Assembly: GCF_022554085.1 (NCBI RefSeq)
Contig: NZ_JAKFYR010000002.1
Location: forward strand, 584,202 to 648,201
Reading direction: 5' to 3'
Length of the DNA: 64,000 bases
From: Rhodococcus sp. CH91
GTDB lineage: Bacteria > Actinomycetota > Actinomycetes > Mycobacteriales > Mycobacteriaceae
The translations under genes were made by a program, and so were the position numbers. Under the pieces are notes generated by a model. That model saw only the letters and a list, made by a program, of their open reading frames with translations. It was not told the DNA's origin and did not search any database. This document shows positions 40,212 to 48,591 of the stretch, piece after piece. Within the stretch, counting starts at the first letter, position 1, and each line of letters starts with the position of its first letter.

Positions 40212-41039
40212 ATGGGAAGAGTTGAAGGAAAGGTCGCGCTGATCACCGGTGCGGCCCGCGGCCAGGGACGCTCGCACGCCGTGCGGCTCGCCGAGGAAGG
40301 GGCGGATGTCGTACTCCTCGACGTGTGCAGGTCGATCGACTCGGTGCCGTATCCGCTCGCGACCGGGGACGATCTGAAGGAGACCGAGGCGCTCGTCGCA
40401 GCGACCGGTCGGAGGGTCCTGTCCCGCGTCGCCGACGTCCGGGACCAGTCGCAGCTCGACGCGGCGGTCGCGGACGCGATCGGTACCTTCGGGCACATCG
40501 ACATCGTCTGTGCCAACGCGGGCATCGTCGGTTTCCGGCCCACCTGGGAGCTGAGCGATGCCGAATGGCAGGACATGCTCGACGTCAACCTCACCGGCGT
40601 GTTCCACACCGTCCGTGCCGTCGTGCCGGAGATGATCCGCGCCGGCCGTGGCGGATCGATCGTCATCACCAGCTCGATCCAGGCGATGCTCGGCTCGGCC
40701 AACATCGGGCACTACAACGCGTCGAAGAGCGGTGTCGTCGGCCTCATGCGGACTCTGGCCACCGAACTCGGTCCCCACGGGATCCGCGTCAACACGGTCA
40801 ATCCGAGCGCTGTGGAGACCCCGATGCTGCACAACGACGCGACCTTCCGGATCTTCGGGCCCGATCTCGAGAACCCGGGTCCGGACGACCTGTGGGAGCG
40901 TTCCAAGGACCGCAATCCCATGGGTATCGGCTGGGTGGCGCCCGAGGACATGAGCAACGCCGTGTTGTTCCTCGCCTCGAACGAAGCGCGATTCATCACC
41001 GGCGTGGCACTGCCGGTCGACGCGGGGGTGCGACTGTGA
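40212..41039 (+). CDS. Mycofactocin-coupled SDR
   Basis: 275 residues. The stretch GAARGQGRSHAVRLAEEGAD with VLLDVC is the signature of the mycofactocin-dependent SDR family, which keeps NAD bound and passes electrons to mycofactocin instead of exchanging NADH. Catalytic Ser (TSSIQAML), Tyr and Lys (YNASKSG) are present, and the family insert with FGPDLENPGPDD appears before the C-terminus. Likely oxidises a secondary alcohol or hydroxyacyl-CoA. ATG 40212; its stop overlaps the next gene by four bases. Confidence 0.9.
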   Translation: MGRVEGKVALITGAARGQGRSHAVRLAEEGADVVLLDVCRSIDSVPYPLATGDDLKETEALVAATGRRVLSRVADVRDQSQLDAAVADAIGTFGHIDIVCANAGIVGFRPTWELSDAEWQDMLDVNLTGVFHTVRAVVPEMIRAGRGGSIVITSSIQAMLGSANIGHYNASKSGVVGLMRTLATELGPHGIRVNTVNPSAVETPMLHNDATFRIFGPDLENPGPDDLWERSKDRNPMGIGWVAPEDMSNAVLFLASNEARFITGVALPVDAGVRL

Positions 41040-41851
41040 CCGCTCTGGACAACGAGATCCGGCCCGAGACGGCCGGGGTGCCGCGCCGACTCGAAGGTCG
41101 GCGGATCTTCGTGACCGGCGGGGGAAGCGGCATCGGTGAGGCCGTCGCGAAGCGACTGGCCGCCGAGGGCGCGGCGGTCGCGGTGACCGATGCTCGTGGT
41201 GAGGCCGCCGAGACGGTGTCCGCCTCGGTTGCGGAGACCGGTGCGCAGACACTGGGGCTGCGATGCGATGTCGGCGACGAGACCTCGGTCGGTGACGCGG
41301 TGGCTGCCGCGGTCACCGAGTTCGGGGGTCTCGACGGTGTGGTGACGTGCGCGGGGATCAACGGGACGGCGATGCTCCACGAGATGGAATTCGCTCATTG
41401 GGAACGCATCCTGCGGGTCAACCTCACCGGCACCTTCCTGCCGCTGCGCGCCGCCCTGCCGCACCTGCTCGCGGCCGGCGGCGGTTCGATCGTCACCGTC
41501 GGTTCGGTCGCCTCGCTGGTGGCCACGAATCTGAACACCCCCGGTTACGACGCGTCCAAGGGGGGTGTCCTGCAGCTCACACGATCGGTCGCGATGGGCT
41601 ACGCGGACCGGAACATCCGGGCGAACTGCCTGTGCCCCGGACTGGTGCGAACGGGCCTGCGCGTGAACTCGCAGGCGCTGCAGGGCCCCGAGCCCGAGGC
41701 GACGCGCAGCCGGGTGGTGGAGAACACCGCCCTCGGGCGTTCGGCGGACCCGGCGGAGATGGCATCGGTGGTGGCCTTCCTGTTGTCCGACGACGCCTCC
41801 TTCGTGACCGGCGCGGCGATCGCCGCCGACGGCGGACTGACCGCCAATTGA
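41036..41851 (+). CDS. SDR family oxidoreductase
   Basis: 271 residues. A 20-residue lead, then TGGGSGIG, TDARGEA (Asp after beta-2, so NAD(H) is likely), CAGING, Ser in TVGSVASL, Tyr/Lys in YDASKGG, and AAIAADGG at the end. GTG 41036 overlaps the stop of the mycofactocin-type SDR, so the two are made together and may act in sequence. Substrate unknown. Confidence 0.9.
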   Translation: MTALDNEIRPETAGVPRRLEGRRIFVTGGGSGIGEAVAKRLAAEGAAVAVTDARGEAAETVSASVAETGAQTLGLRCDVGDETSVGDAVAAAVTEFGGLDGVVTCAGINGTAMLHEMEFAHWERILRVNLTGTFLPLRAALPHLLAAGGGSIVTVGSVASLVATNLNTPGYDASKGGVLQLTRSVAMGYADRNIRANCLCPGLVRTGLRVNSQALQGPEPEATRSRVVENTALGRSADPAEMASVVAFLLSDDASFVTGAAIAADGGLTAN

Positions 41852-41895
41852 CTCCCCGCCCGCTGCGGCGGGCACGACACAGAGGTGACCCACAC

Positions 41896-43083
41896 ATGTC
41901 CACCGACCCGACCTGGCGCAGGGATTCCTGCGCCATCGCAGGAATCGGAACCACCGCGTTCTCCAAGGACTCCGGTGTCTCCGTCACGGCGCTCGCCGTC
42001 GAGGCCGCCGCGGCGGCCCTCACGGATGCCGGACTGACCCCAGCCGACGTCGACGGCGTCGTCCGCAACGATATGGATCTCGTGTCGTGTGCGGCCCTCG
42101 CCGACGGCCTCGGTGTCCCACACCTGACCTACTGGGGAGAGGCCGGACCGGGCGGTTCGGGCCCAGCCGCGATGGTCGCTCAGGCCGTCGCCGCCATCAT
42201 GAGCGGACAGGCGACCACGGTCGTCGTGTTCCGGTCGCTCAACGGCCGTTCGGGCCGCCGGTTCGGTCTCTCACCGGTTGCCACCCCCGAGGTGGGCGGC
42301 AACGAGACCTTCGAGGAGTTCTTCGGTCCGTACGGGCTGTTGTCGTCCGGCCAGTACTTCGCGCTCATGGCCCAGCGCTACATGACCGAAACCGGCCTGA
42401 CCTCCGAGCAGCTGGCGCAGATCGCATTGGTGACGCGCAAGCGTGCCAATGCGAATCCGGCTGCCCAGATGTACGAGCGGACGATGACGCTCGACGACTA
42501 CTTCGACTCGCGCATGCTGTCGTCGCCGCTGCGCCTGTTCGACTACTGCCTCGAGACCGACGGTGCCGCAGCGGTCGTCGTCACCACTGCCGAACGCGCC
42601 CAGGACCTGCGGCAGACACCGGCACTCATCCGATCGGTCGCGATGTCGACCTGCCGTCACCCCCAGCCGGGCCTGATGTACCCGACGCTCATGCGTGAGG
42701 ACATCACCGCCCTGCCGTCGCGGGAGTGCCAGGACACCCTCTACAGCCGGGCCGGTCTCGGTCCCGCGGACATCGACGTCGCCCAGATCTACGACTGCTA
42801 CTCGATCACCGCCCTCATCCAGCTCGAGGACTACGGGTTCTGCAAGCGCGGCGACACCGGCGACTTCCTCGCCGAGGGGCAGATCGACCTCGGAGGAGCG
42901 ATACCGATCAACACCAGCGGAGGACACATGTCCGAGGGATACATCCACGGAATGAACCACGTCGTCGAAGGGGTGCGGCAGATCCGCGGCACCTCCACGA
43001 GCCAGGTCGAGGGTGCACAGGTCTCCCTGGTCACCTCGGCCCCGCCGCCGGCGGCGTCGGCACTGATCCTGGTGGCGGCATGA
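41896..43083 (+). CDS. SCP2-thiolase-like protein without nucleophilic Cys (aldolase candidate)
   Basis: 395 residues, thiolase fold of the SCP2/lipid-transfer group (IAGIGTTAFSKDSGVSV, ALTDAGLTPADVDGVV). Where a thiolase has its nucleophilic cysteine this protein has the Gly-rich AGPGGSGPAAM, so a normal Claisen thiolysis is unlikely. The C-terminal parts YDCYSITALI and NTSGGHMSEGYIHG are retained. This matches Ltp2-like partners of DUF35 proteins, which carry out retro-aldol cleavage of steroid side-chain CoA esters. ATG 41896; stop overlaps the DUF35 gene by four bases, supporting a physical complex. Confidence 0.88.
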   Translation: MSTDPTWRRDSCAIAGIGTTAFSKDSGVSVTALAVEAAAAALTDAGLTPADVDGVVRNDMDLVSCAALADGLGVPHLTYWGEAGPGGSGPAAMVAQAVAAIMSGQATTVVVFRSLNGRSGRRFGLSPVATPEVGGNETFEEFFGPYGLLSSGQYFALMAQRYMTETGLTSEQLAQIALVTRKRANANPAAQMYERTMTLDDYFDSRMLSSPLRLFDYCLETDGAAAVVVTTAERAQDLRQTPALIRSVAMSTCRHPQPGLMYPTLMREDITALPSRECQDTLYSRAGLGPADIDVAQIYDCYSITALIQLEDYGFCKRGDTGDFLAEGQIDLGGAIPINTSGGHMSEGYIHGMNHVVEGVRQIRGTSTSQVEGAQVSLVTSAPPPAASALILVAA

Positions 43084-43562
43084 GCGCCGCAGCAGCCGCG
43101 AGCGCGGCGACCACCGGCCGGCTCCGCCCTCTCGTCACCGAACGGGGCAGCGCCGGCTTCTTCTCCGCCGCTGCCGAGGGCCGCATCGAGATCCTCACCT
43201 GTGAGGACTGCGGACGGCGCATCCACCTGCCGCGGCCGCGCTGCGTGTACTGCGCGAGCACCGAGGTGTCGTGGCGGCCGGCGCCCCACACCGGCACCGT
43301 GTACAGCCATACCGTCGTCGAACATCAGGTGCACCCGCTGTTCCCGGTCCCGTACACCGTGATCGTCGTCGATCTCGACGGAGAGCAGGCCGGCGTGCGC
43401 CTGATCGGCAATCTGCCCGGTCGCGCGGACGTCACCGCCGGCACCCCGGTCCGCTGCACCTTCGAGAACCTCGGCGAGGACGCAGCAGGAAACTCCGTCG
43501 TGCTGCCGGTCTGGGAGATCGACACCGACCGCGAGAACGCCGGAAGCGGGGAGCGACGATGA
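43080..43562 (+). CDS. DUF35 zinc-ribbon/OB-fold protein 1
   Basis: 160 residues. Rubredoxin-like zinc ribbon with four Cys (CEDCGRRIHLPRPRCVYC, about residues 41-58), then an OB fold (GTVYSHTVVEHQVHP, YTVIVVDLDGEQAGVRLIGN). DUF35 proteins bind CoA-ester enzymes and are needed for Ltp2-type aldolases and for acyl-CoA thiolase-like proteins. ATG 43080 and the stop at 43562 both overlap the flanking genes by four bases. Confidence 0.92.
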   Translation: MSAAAAASAATTGRLRPLVTERGSAGFFSAAAEGRIEILTCEDCGRRIHLPRPRCVYCASTEVSWRPAPHTGTVYSHTVVEHQVHPLFPVPYTVIVVDLDGEQAGVRLIGNLPGRADVTAGTPVRCTFENLGEDAAGNSVVLPVWEIDTDRENAGSGERR

Positions 43563-43990
43563 CCACGACAACCCCCCGCCTCCTCGAACCCGGCCTGTTC
43601 GTCGACGCCACGCCGGACGCCGCGCTGCGCGGTGCGCGATGTGCGCGGTGCGCGACGGTCACCTTCCCGGCCCAGCAGAGCTGCCCCCGCTGCGGGGCTG
43701 CGGAGATGAACCCGGAGGTACTGCCGACCGCGGGAGTGCTCTGGTCCTACACGGTCCAGTCCTTCGCACCGAAGAAGCCGTTCCTCACGACCGAACCCTT
43801 CACTCCCTTCGGCGTCGGGTACATCGACCTCGGTGACGTGATCGTGGAGTCCCGGCTCACCGTGAACGACCCCGACGCGCTGCGTATCGGGATGCCGATG
43901 CGGTTGTGCCGCATCGTCAACCACCTCGACGAGGACGGCACCGAGGTCGTCACCTTCGCATTCGCACCGAGCAAGGAGGAGGCGGCATGA
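43559..43990 (+). CDS. DUF35 zinc-ribbon/OB-fold protein 2
   Basis: 143 residues. Zinc ribbon CARCATVTFPAQQSCPRC (about 28-45) and an OB domain (VLWSYTVQSFAPKKPF, FGVGYIDLGDVIVESRLT). It differs clearly from the first DUF35 protein, so the two are probably not interchangeable: the gene order suggests protein 1 pairs with the upstream Cys-less thiolase fold and protein 2 with the downstream Cys-containing one. Coupled to both neighbours by four-base overlaps. Confidence 0.92.
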   Translation: MTTTTPRLLEPGLFVDATPDAALRGARCARCATVTFPAQQSCPRCGAAEMNPEVLPTAGVLWSYTVQSFAPKKPFLTTEPFTPFGVGYIDLGDVIVESRLTVNDPDALRIGMPMRLCRIVNHLDEDGTEVVTFAFAPSKEEAA

Positions 43991-45129
43991 AGGTCGCGAT
44001 CGTCGGAATCGGCATCCACCGGTTCGGCCGCACAGAAGGTGTCAGCGGTCTCGACCAGGGCGCCTACGCCGCCCGGCAGGCGATGGCCGATGCCGGGGTG
44101 GAGTTCGAGGACATCCAGTTCGCGTACGGTGGCAGCGATTCGGCCGGCAACGCCGACACCCTGGTGTCGACCCTCGGGCTCACCGGCCTGCCGTTCGTCA
44201 ACGTCTCCAACGGGTGTGCCACCGGTGGCAGCGCGCTGACCTCGGCGGTGAGCCGCATCCGATCCGGCGAGTCCGATCTCGGCCTGGTCGTCGGTTTCGA
44301 CAAACATCCCCGGGGAGCGTTCAATCCTCGTCCCGAGGACAACGGGCTCGGCCGCTGGTACGGCGAGACCGGGATGATGGTCACCACCCAGTTCTTCGCC
44401 ATGAAAATCCAGCGCTATCTCGTCGAGCACGGACTGCCGAAATCTCTCTTGGCTACCGTCGCGGCGAAGGCCTTCCGGAACGGCTCGCTCGCCCCACACG
44501 CGTGGCGGCGCACGCCGCTCACCGAGGAGGAGATCACCGGGTCGACGATGGTCAACGACCCGCTCACGCAGTACATGTTCTGCTCCCCGGCCGAAGGTGG
44601 GGTCGCGCTCGTGCTCGCCCGCGCCGACCGCGCCCACCGGTACACCGACACCCCCGTATTCCTCGAAGCCGCCGAACTGCGCTCACGGTTGTTCGGTTCG
44701 TTCGAGGTCTTCAGCCCCTGGATCTCACCCGATCGTGCCGACGGTCCGACAGTGACTGCCTCCCGCGCCGCCTTCGAGGCAGCGGGAATCGACCCGGGCG
44801 ACATCGACGTGGCGCAGATCCAGGACACCGAGGCCGGTGCGGAGATCATGCACCTGGCGGAGACGGGCCTGTGCAAACACGGTGAGCAGGAGACGCTCAT
44901 CCGCTCCGGAGCCACCGAGATCGGCGGGGCGATCCCGGTCAACACCGACGGCGGGTGCATCGCGAACGGGGAACCGATCGGCGCGACCGGTCTGCGTCAG
45001 GTCTACGAGAACGTCGTACAGCTGCGCGGTGCGGCGGGGGACCGGCAGGTGCCGGGCGGCCCCAAGGTCGGATTCACCCACGTGTACGGGGCACCGGGCA
45101 TCAGCGCGTGCACCGTCCTCACACGCTGA
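43987..45129 (+). CDS. SCP2-type thiolase with active-site Cys
   Basis: 380 residues. VNVSNGCATGGSALTSA places a cysteine in the thiolase nucleophile position, unlike the paralogue at 41896. Other blocks: VAIVGIGIHRFGRTEG, SRIRSGESDLGLVVGFDKH, AQIQDTEAGAEIMH and NTDGGCIANGEPIGATG. Expected reaction: CoA-dependent cleavage of a 3-ketoacyl-CoA, probably with DUF35 protein 2. ATG 43987 overlaps the DUF35 stop. Confidence 0.9.
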   Translation: MKVAIVGIGIHRFGRTEGVSGLDQGAYAARQAMADAGVEFEDIQFAYGGSDSAGNADTLVSTLGLTGLPFVNVSNGCATGGSALTSAVSRIRSGESDLGLVVGFDKHPRGAFNPRPEDNGLGRWYGETGMMVTTQFFAMKIQRYLVEHGLPKSLLATVAAKAFRNGSLAPHAWRRTPLTEEEITGSTMVNDPLTQYMFCSPAEGGVALVLARADRAHRYTDTPVFLEAAELRSRLFGSFEVFSPWISPDRADGPTVTASRAAFEAAGIDPGDIDVAQIQDTEAGAEIMHLAETGLCKHGEQETLIRSGATEIGGAIPVNTDGGCIANGEPIGATGLRQVYENVVQLRGAAGDRQVPGGPKVGFTHVYGAPGISACTVLTR

Positions 45130-45184
45130 ATCGGCGACCGCATCGCCGACGAGAACTTTCATCACACGGTAGGAGACGATCGAC

Positions 45185-46474
45185 ATGGCATGGGATTTCG
45201 AAACGGACCCGGAGTTCCAGGAGAAGCTGGACTGGGTGCAGACCTTCGTGGACGAGGAAGTGGCACCCGTCGACCGCGTGATCGAACACGCCTGGGACGT
45301 GACCGATCCGACACGCAACAAGCTCATCCGTCCTCTGCAGCAGATCGTGCGGGAGAAAGGCCTGTGGGCCTGTCATCTCGGCCCGAAGCTCGGTGGTCCG
45401 GGTTACGGGCAGCTCAAGCTCGCGTTGCTCAACGAGATCCTCGGCGCCACCCACAGTGGTCCGGTGGTGTTCGGCTGCCAGGCACCGGATTCCGGTAACG
45501 CCGAGATCCTCGCGCACTACGGCACCCCGGAACTGAAGGAACGCTACCTGCAGCCGCTCATCGACGGCGAGATCGCCTCCTGCTACTCGATGACCGAACC
45601 CCAGGGCGGGTCCGATCCGACCAGCTTCGTCACCCGCGCGGTGCGCGACGGCGACCACTACGTCATCAACGGGGAGAAGTGGTTCTCCTCGCATGCGCGG
45701 TTCTCGTCCTTCCTCATCGTGATGGCCGTGACCGACCCCGAGGCTCCCCGGACGAAGCGCGCGTCGATGTTCGTCGTTCCGATGGATACGCCCGGCATCG
45801 AGATCGTCCGGAACGTCGGTGTGTGGGGTCACCAGGAGTCCGAGGGCACGCACGCCTACATCCGGTACACCGACGTGCGGGTCCCGGCCGACCACCTGCT
45901 CGGGGAGGAGGGAGAGGGTTTCGCAGTCGCGCAGACGCGTCTCGGCGGCGGACGGATCCACCACGCGATGCGCACGGTCGGCCTGGTCAAGGCATCGCTG
46001 GACATGATGCTCGAGCGTGCCGTCTCGCGGCAGACGCGTGGCCGTTCGCTCGCGGACATGCAGTTGGTACAGGACATGATCGCCGAGTCGTGGGTCGAGC
46101 TCGAGCAGTTCCGCCTCCTCGTGCTGCGCACGGCGTGGAAGATCGATCAGCTCGACGACTACAAGAAGGTCATCGCCGACATCTCCGCCGTGAAGATGGC
46201 GATGCCGAAGGTGCTCAACAATGTCGTCTCCCGCGCGATCCAGCTGCACGGCTCGCTCGGTATCTCCACCGAGATGCCGTTCGGCAAGTGGTTGCTCGAG
46301 AGCTACCACATGGGCCTGGCGGACGGCGCGACCGAACTGCACAAGCAGCAGATCGCCAAACAGCTGCTGAAGACGGCGACGCCGGCCCCGGGGCTGTTCC
46401 CCACGACCCACCTGCTCGCTCAGGACGCCGCAGCGGAGGCGAAGTTCGGGCTGCCGGCGCTGGGGGTGCAGTGA
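45185..46474 (+). CDS. ACAD10/11-like acyl-CoA dehydrogenase
   Basis: 429 residues, FAD-binding ACAD fold (YSMTEPQGGSDPTSF, VINGEKWFSSHA, GVWGHQESEGTHAYI). At the place of the catalytic Glu of ordinary ACADs (IYEGT-Q) it reads LADGATELHKQQIAKQ with Asp380, the ADGxxE(L/V)H pattern of mammalian ACAD10/ACAD11 C-terminal domains. Those enzymes work on 4-phospho-acyl-CoA made by a fused APH-type kinase, and the bacterial LvaC does the same in levulinate use. Here the kinase is the very next gene, overlapping by one base. Strong candidate for converting a phosphorylated 4-hydroxyacyl-CoA to an enoyl- or 3-hydroxyacyl-CoA. Confidence 0.92.
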   Translation: MAWDFETDPEFQEKLDWVQTFVDEEVAPVDRVIEHAWDVTDPTRNKLIRPLQQIVREKGLWACHLGPKLGGPGYGQLKLALLNEILGATHSGPVVFGCQAPDSGNAEILAHYGTPELKERYLQPLIDGEIASCYSMTEPQGGSDPTSFVTRAVRDGDHYVINGEKWFSSHARFSSFLIVMAVTDPEAPRTKRASMFVVPMDTPGIEIVRNVGVWGHQESEGTHAYIRYTDVRVPADHLLGEEGEGFAVAQTRLGGGRIHHAMRTVGLVKASLDMMLERAVSRQTRGRSLADMQLVQDMIAESWVELEQFRLLVLRTAWKIDQLDDYKKVIADISAVKMAMPKVLNNVVSRAIQLHGSLGISTEMPFGKWLLESYHMGLADGATELHKQQIAKQLLKTATPAPGLFPTTHLLAQDAAAEAKFGLPALGVQ

Positions 46475-47589
46475 TGACGGGCATCGCGGAAGAGTCGCGC
46501 GCCGAAGGCGCGGAGGAACCGCGTGTCGAGGTCGCCCCCGTTCGTCCCGGTGAGGAGCTCGACTGGGACGCGCTCCAGATCTACCTGCGCGCGCACATCG
46601 ACGGACTCCACGGGGAATTCTCCGTGCTGCAGTTCCCGCGTGGCTCTGCGAATCTGACCTATCGGGTCGCGTTCGGGGACCGGCTGCTGGTCGTGCGCCG
46701 ACCACCCTTCGGGCAGATCGCGCGCGGCGCACACGACATGACGCGCGAGCATCGGGTGCTGTCCCGCCTGTACCGGGCCTACGACCGGGCTCCTCGTGCG
46801 TTGTTGCACTGCGCGGACACGGATGTGGTGGGGGCGGAGTTCTTCGTCTCCGAATACCGCGAAGGGGTGGTGGTCTGGGACGAGATCCCGGACTCGATGG
46901 CACACCACGCCGATGCGGGTCGGCGGATCGGTTTCGCGGTGGTCGATGCGCTCGCGGATCTGCACGCCGTCGACCCGGCGTCGTGCGATCTCGCCGATCT
47001 CGGCCGGCCGGAGGGATATCTGGAACGGCAGGTGGCCGGTTGGTCGGCGCGTTGGGACGCGGTCGCCGAGTACGCACCGGGACGGGATGTCGCCGACCTC
47101 GTCGAGGAGGTCGGCCGTCGGATCCGAGCCGACATTCCCGCGAGCCGGCGGGCGGGGATCGTGCACAACGATTACAAGGTCGACAACTGCCAGTTCCCGC
47201 ACGGCGATCCCGACCGGGTGAAATCGGTGTTCGACTGGGACATGGCCACCACCGGCGACGTGCTCGTGGATCTGGGTACCCTGCTCAACTACTGGCCGGA
47301 CCGGACCGTGGAGCCCGCCTCGGACACGGCGTTCATCGTCGTACCCGGCATGCATGCACTCGATCTACCGTCGCGGGCGGAGATCGTCGAGCGCTACGCA
47401 GCGGGCAGCGATCTCGACCTCTCGCGCATCGACTGGTACGAGGCCTTCGGTTGCTGGAAGACCGTGGTCATCCTGCAGCAGCTCTACGCGCGGTTCGTCC
47501 GGGGCGAAACCACCGATCCGCGAATGGGACAGCGAGGGGAATTCGTCGCGCCGCTCGCGCGCCGAGCGCTCGGTCTGCTTCCTGCCTGA
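46474..47589 (+). CDS. APH-family kinase, candidate 4-hydroxyacyl-CoA kinase
   Basis: 371 residues, aminoglycoside-phosphotransferase fold. The catalytic loop HNDYKVDNC (His231, Asp233) and the metal aspartate in FDWDMAT (Asp254) are intact, and FPRGSANLTYRV with VVRRPPFG carries the nucleotide-binding Lys/Arg region. It belongs to the acyl-CoA-linked APH group (ACAD10/11 N-terminal domain, LvaA, mycobacterial FadE36-type), not to antibiotic resistance. ATG 46474 overlaps the dehydrogenase stop (TGATG). Predicted to phosphorylate the 4-hydroxyl of an acyl-CoA with ATP so the neighbour can eliminate phosphate. Function is inferred from pairing and family. Confidence 0.9.
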   Translation: MTGIAEESRAEGAEEPRVEVAPVRPGEELDWDALQIYLRAHIDGLHGEFSVLQFPRGSANLTYRVAFGDRLLVVRRPPFGQIARGAHDMTREHRVLSRLYRAYDRAPRALLHCADTDVVGAEFFVSEYREGVVVWDEIPDSMAHHADAGRRIGFAVVDALADLHAVDPASCDLADLGRPEGYLERQVAGWSARWDAVAEYAPGRDVADLVEEVGRRIRADIPASRRAGIVHNDYKVDNCQFPHGDPDRVKSVFDWDMATTGDVLVDLGTLLNYWPDRTVEPASDTAFIVVPGMHALDLPSRAEIVERYAAGSDLDLSRIDWYEAFGCWKTVVILQQLYARFVRGETTDPRMGQRGEFVAPLARRALGLLPA

Positions 47590-47634
47590 GCGGCGATCCT
47601 GCCCGTTTCCGCCCCGAGACCTCGAGGAGAGGCC

Positions 47635-48528
47635 GTGCCCACCATCGGACTGTGCACCTACGGAATCACCCCCCACGACGCGCTCGATCTCGCCCGCGCC
47701 GCGGACGAATTCGGATTCGACGCCCTGTGGCTGGGGGAGCACGTGCTGCACCCGGCCACGTACGCGAGCGAACATCCGTCGACGGGAACCCGGCAGCACC
47801 ATTCGGGGCCGATCGTCGACGACACCACCGAGCTCACCGATCCGCTCGCCCTGCACGCGGCGATCGCGGCGATCACCGAGCGCGTGAAGCTCGGCACGGC
47901 CGTGTATGTCACGGCTCTGCGCCATCCTCTGCACACCGCGCGGAGCACGATCACCGTCCAGGAGATCAGCTGCGGCCGGCTGCTCTTCGGCGTCGGTGCC
48001 GGTTGGCTCGCGGAAGAGTTCGCCGCGCTCGATGTGCCCTTCGGTAAGCGCTTCTCGCGTACCGACGAGTGTGTGGAGATCCTGCGCAAGGCGTGGGGCG
48101 GTGAGTCGTTCTCGCACGAGGGCACTCACTACCGGTTCGACGAAGTGCGAGTGCATCCTCGACCTGTAACCGTGCCGGTCGTCTACGGAGGCAACGGTCC
48201 TCGTGCGCTCGCGCGTGCGGCGCGCCTGGGTGACGCCTGGATCTCCTCGGGCACACCGACCTTCGAGGAGGCTGTCGAGGCGGTGGGCATCCTGCGCCGG
48301 CACCGACTGGGCATGGGCGCGAATGCGGAGTTCCCGTGTTACGTGCGGGTCGAGGTCACCGAGGCGACCACCGCGGCCGATCTCGAGCGTTATCGAGAAC
48401 GCGGAGTCGACGATCTCGTCGTCTGGGCGGATGCAGGGTGGAGGGGTGCGACTGTCGCGGAGCGCCGCGAGAACCTGGCGGCTCTCGCGGACCGGCTCGG
48501 GGTGCGGTCTCCTGCGGTCCTCCGCTGA
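47635..48528 (+). CDS. Luciferase-like (LLM) F420/FMN-dependent oxidoreductase
   Basis: 297 residues, TIM-barrel of the LLM group: FGFDALWLGEHVLHP, GTAVYVTALRHPLHTA, RLLFGVGAGWLAEEFAALDVPF and VPVVYGGNGPRALARAARLGD. The phrase GVGAGW is typical of actinobacterial F420-dependent members. May oxidise or reduce a ring or carbonyl in the pathway. GTG 47635 with GAGGAG upstream; 45 bases after the kinase. Last gene of the first plus-strand run; a strong terminator follows. Confidence 0.88.
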   Translation: MPTIGLCTYGITPHDALDLARAADEFGFDALWLGEHVLHPATYASEHPSTGTRQHHSGPIVDDTTELTDPLALHAAIAAITERVKLGTAVYVTALRHPLHTARSTITVQEISCGRLLFGVGAGWLAEEFAALDVPFGKRFSRTDECVEILRKAWGGESFSHEGTHYRFDEVRVHPRPVTVPVVYGGNGPRALARAARLGDAWISSGTPTFEEAVEAVGILRRHRLGMGANAEFPCYVRVEVTEATTAADLERYRERGVDDLVVWADAGWRGATVAERRENLAALADRLGVRSPAVLR

Positions 48529-48540
48529 ACCGAGTACGAG

Positions 48541-48570
48541 AGGACCCCGCGGCGTCGGCCGCGGGGTCCT
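48541..48570. terminator. Strong bidirectional hairpin
   Basis: AGGACCCCGCGGC (48541-48553), loop GTCG, GCCGCGGGGTCCT (48558-48570): a perfect 13-bp GC-rich stem. It lies between the convergent LLM oxidoreductase and SDR genes and can end transcription from both sides. Confidence 0.85.
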
Positions 48571-48591
48571 CGTCGTTCACGAGGTGCGTGG

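Noticed and set aside
41896..43083. Ordinary acetyl-CoA acetyltransferase
   Set aside because: The nucleophilic cysteine is absent at the expected place and a DUF35 gene overlaps it, so an aldolase-like role is more likely.
46474..47589. Aminoglycoside resistance kinase
   Set aside because: The fold is APH, but it is coupled to an ACAD10/11-like dehydrogenase in a CoA-ester operon, which points to acyl-CoA phosphorylation.
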